Below are positions 62,793-64,000 of a stretch of 64,000 nucleotides of DNA, piece by piece. A program made the translations under genes and the position numbers. The stretch is taken from assembly GCA_965224785.1 (NCBI GenBank), contig OZ245062.1, forward strand, positions 1,860,001 to 1,924,000, read 5' to 3'. How positions within the stretch are numbered: the first letter of the stretch is position 1; the number at the start of each line of letters is the position of its first letter. The stretch comes from JALSNL01 sp036479585. GTDB taxonomy: Bacteria; Bacteroidota; Ignavibacteria; Ignavibacteriales; Melioribacteraceae. The notes beneath the pieces were generated by a model that was not told where the DNA came from, did no database searches, and worked only from the letters and a program-made list of their open reading frames with translations.

Positions 62793-64000
62793 TTACTTTA
62801 TACCTTCATTAAACCAAACATCAACTCTTTTTTGATTTTTAAAATCTTTCTGTAAAATATCTAAATCTCCATCACCATCAATATCTGCTAATTTACCTTC
62901 GTGGCAGCCAACACCAATTGATAGAATTTGTTCAGTAAATTTTCCTTTCCCATCTCCATAAAAAACCATTAGTTTTATTGGTTTATTTATATCAGAATCT
63001 CTATAAATAAATTCAGCAGAAAGAATATCTAAATGTCCATCGCTATTGATATCACCTACTTGTAGTGTATGTCCATTGACTAAAGTATCTAAGATTATAG
63101 TTTTATTCCATTTATTATTTTTCCATTCATACATATTTAGCGGTCCAGGATCTTCTTCGGAACTTAAAATAATTTCGGGACGACCTCCTTCAATAAAATC
63201 TCCAACTCCTGAGCGAGACTCTCCATAATCATCAACTAAATTTGCAGTGAAGTCTGTTACTGAATTGTGCTTAAACCAAAATCCTCCACCAATTAATTCT
63301 ACCTTTCCATCACCATCAATATCTGCTTTGGTTAAACCTTCGTACTTTATTCTTTTTGACCACGACCATATTTCTTGAAGATTCCAATTTTCAGTTTTCT
63401 TAGGATTACTTGGAATATCAGCCATCCATAATTTTTTACCTTTTTGATTCCAGAAAACTAATTCAACTTTTCCGTCTCCATCAAAGTCTCCAAATATTTG
63501 ATCGTGATGTTGTTTTTTTCCAAAGTCTTTTATAGTATATCTATTCCAAGGAACGTCTTCTTCAAAATTTGGATAAGGATTTTCAAACCACCAGACTTCA
63601 TTCGTATTCCAACTTCCTCCTTGTAGAATATCTAAATCACCGTCACCATCAATATCCCAATAAGTCCCTCCAGCTTCAATATGACTTTTTTTATCATCAA
63701 CCAAATAACGTTTAAATCCCTTATCGACTTTTTTATACCAAACCATATCCGGCGTACTCCAGCCAGCAATAACAATATCGTCTGCTCCGTCTTTGTCAAT
63801 ATCAAATGTAATAGCTGATGATTGCCAACCTACATTTGCAGTGGGGAATTCTCTAAGGTTTGCGTTTGTTGAAATATGCGACCACTTAACAAATGAAGGA
63901 TTTTGTTTAGCATCATTACGCCAAAGGTGAAGTTTTTTATAGCTATTCCAAGATGGGCCAGCAATATCAAGGTCTCCGTCATTGTCTAAATCAAAAAAGC
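62793..64000 (-). CDS. VCBS/FG-GAP repeat protein, type A (5' end beyond window)
   Basis: The frame stays open from the stop at 62793 to the right edge at 64000. An apparent start at 63746 is only an internal methionine, because the upstream codons still encode repeats (DLDNDGDLDI, FDIDKDGADDI). The visible 402 residues hold at least seven calcium loops and the type A histidine blocks: SHIEAGGTYWD, KKQHHDQIFGDFD, VNGHTLQ and GCHEGK. These match the proteins at 8814 and 20673 in the same order. The export signal must lie outside the window. It is the first visible gene of the - block, before GH127. The function is unknown, probably glycan binding or cleavage. Confidence 0.75.
   Translation of the reverse strand, partial: FFDLDNDGDLDIAGPSWNSYKKLHLWRNDAKQNPSFVKWSHISTNANLREFPTANVGWQSSAITFDIDKDGADDIVIAGWSTPDMVWYKKVDKGFKRYLVDDKKSHIEAGGTYWDIDGDGDLDILQGGSWNTNEVWWFENPYPNFEEDVPWNRYTIKDFGKKQHHDQIFGDFDGDGKVELVFWNQKGKKLWMADIPSNPKKTENWNLQEIWSWSKRIKYEGLTKADIDGDGKVELIGGGFWFKHNSVTDFTANLVDDYGESRSGVGDFIEGGRPEIILSSEEDPGPLNMYEWKNNKWNKTIILDTLVNGHTLQVGDINSDGHLDILSAEFIYRDSDINKPIKLMVFYGDGKGKFTEQILSIGVGCHEGKLADIDGDGDLDILQKDFKNQKRVDVWFNEGIK

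Noticed and set aside
8881..63228. Many shorter open frames opposite or inside the large genes
   Set aside because: They lie in shadow of well-supported genes, have no ribosome sites or family motifs, and several mirror the repetitive D-x-D-x-DG codons of the VCBS genes.

Overview
The window is AT-rich and almost wholly coding. It looks like chromosome from a member of the Bacteroidota/Ignavibacteria-like diderms. The main reason is that seven predicted secreted proteins end in a type IX secretion (T9SS) sorting domain opening with NYPNPFNP-TTI or a close variant, the form common in Ignavibacteriales, Calditrichaeota and related groups. Many other products carry lipoprotein signals, and four carry twin-arginine (Tat) signals. 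There is no rRNA, tRNA, insertion sequence, CRISPR array or transcription-regulator gene that I can see. The organism assignment is inference from these protein signatures.

The window is one large carbohydrate-degradation locus in two converging blocks. Positions 1-47975 are read on the + strand and 48118-64000 on the - strand, meeting at a perfect 11-bp hairpin (48030-48056). The first + unit (1-8392) holds an RraA-like aldolase end, an SDR dehydrogenase, an esterase, a sulfatase, a GH43-like propeller lipoprotein and a complete ribose-type ABC sugar importer (binding protein, ATPase, permease). A 421-bp gap with a folded repeat element separates it from a second + block (8814-47975). That block holds VCBS/FG-GAP proteins, a GH88-like unsaturated glucuronyl hydrolase, a second GH43-like paralogue, three long paralogous T9SS proteins of unknown function, a beta-helix protein, a GH20 hexosaminidase and two exported carbon-nitrogen hydrolases. 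It continues with a cytosolic protein of unknown function coupled to a small zinc-ribbon protein, a GPH-type sugar symporter, two sulfatases, a polysaccharide deacetylase-like protein, an SGNH esterase, a GH2 glycosidase, a GH29 fucosidase and a fusion of a BNR-type propeller with a GH105-like hydrolase.

The - block, read from 64000 to 48118, holds a VCBS protein running off the window, a GH127-type beta-L-arabinofuranosidase, a stand-alone relative of the unknown long T9SS family, another VCBS lipoprotein, a Gfo/Idh/MocA oxidoreductase gene broken by one in-frame TAA, a second Gfo/Idh/MocA gene, an esterase, a VCBS lipoprotein, two sulfatases, a sialate O-acetylesterase-like SGNH protein and a small concanavalin-like lipoprotein.

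Together the genes suggest breakdown of a sulfated, O-acetylated, uronic-acid-containing glycan that also carries fucose and probably an amino sugar. Sulfatases and esterases would strip substituents. A lyase would leave unsaturated uronates for the GH88/GH105 enzymes, exo-glycosidases would trim the rest, and the ABC importer or the symporter would take up the products. No SusC/SusD or TonB receptor pair is present, which is unusual for a locus this size in this group of bacteria. The exact substrate cannot be fixed from sequence alone. The strongest candidates for undescribed biology are the 12601/15099/25687/59465 protein family, the modular VCBS proteins with conserved histidines, the BNR-GH105 fusion and the exported amidase pair.
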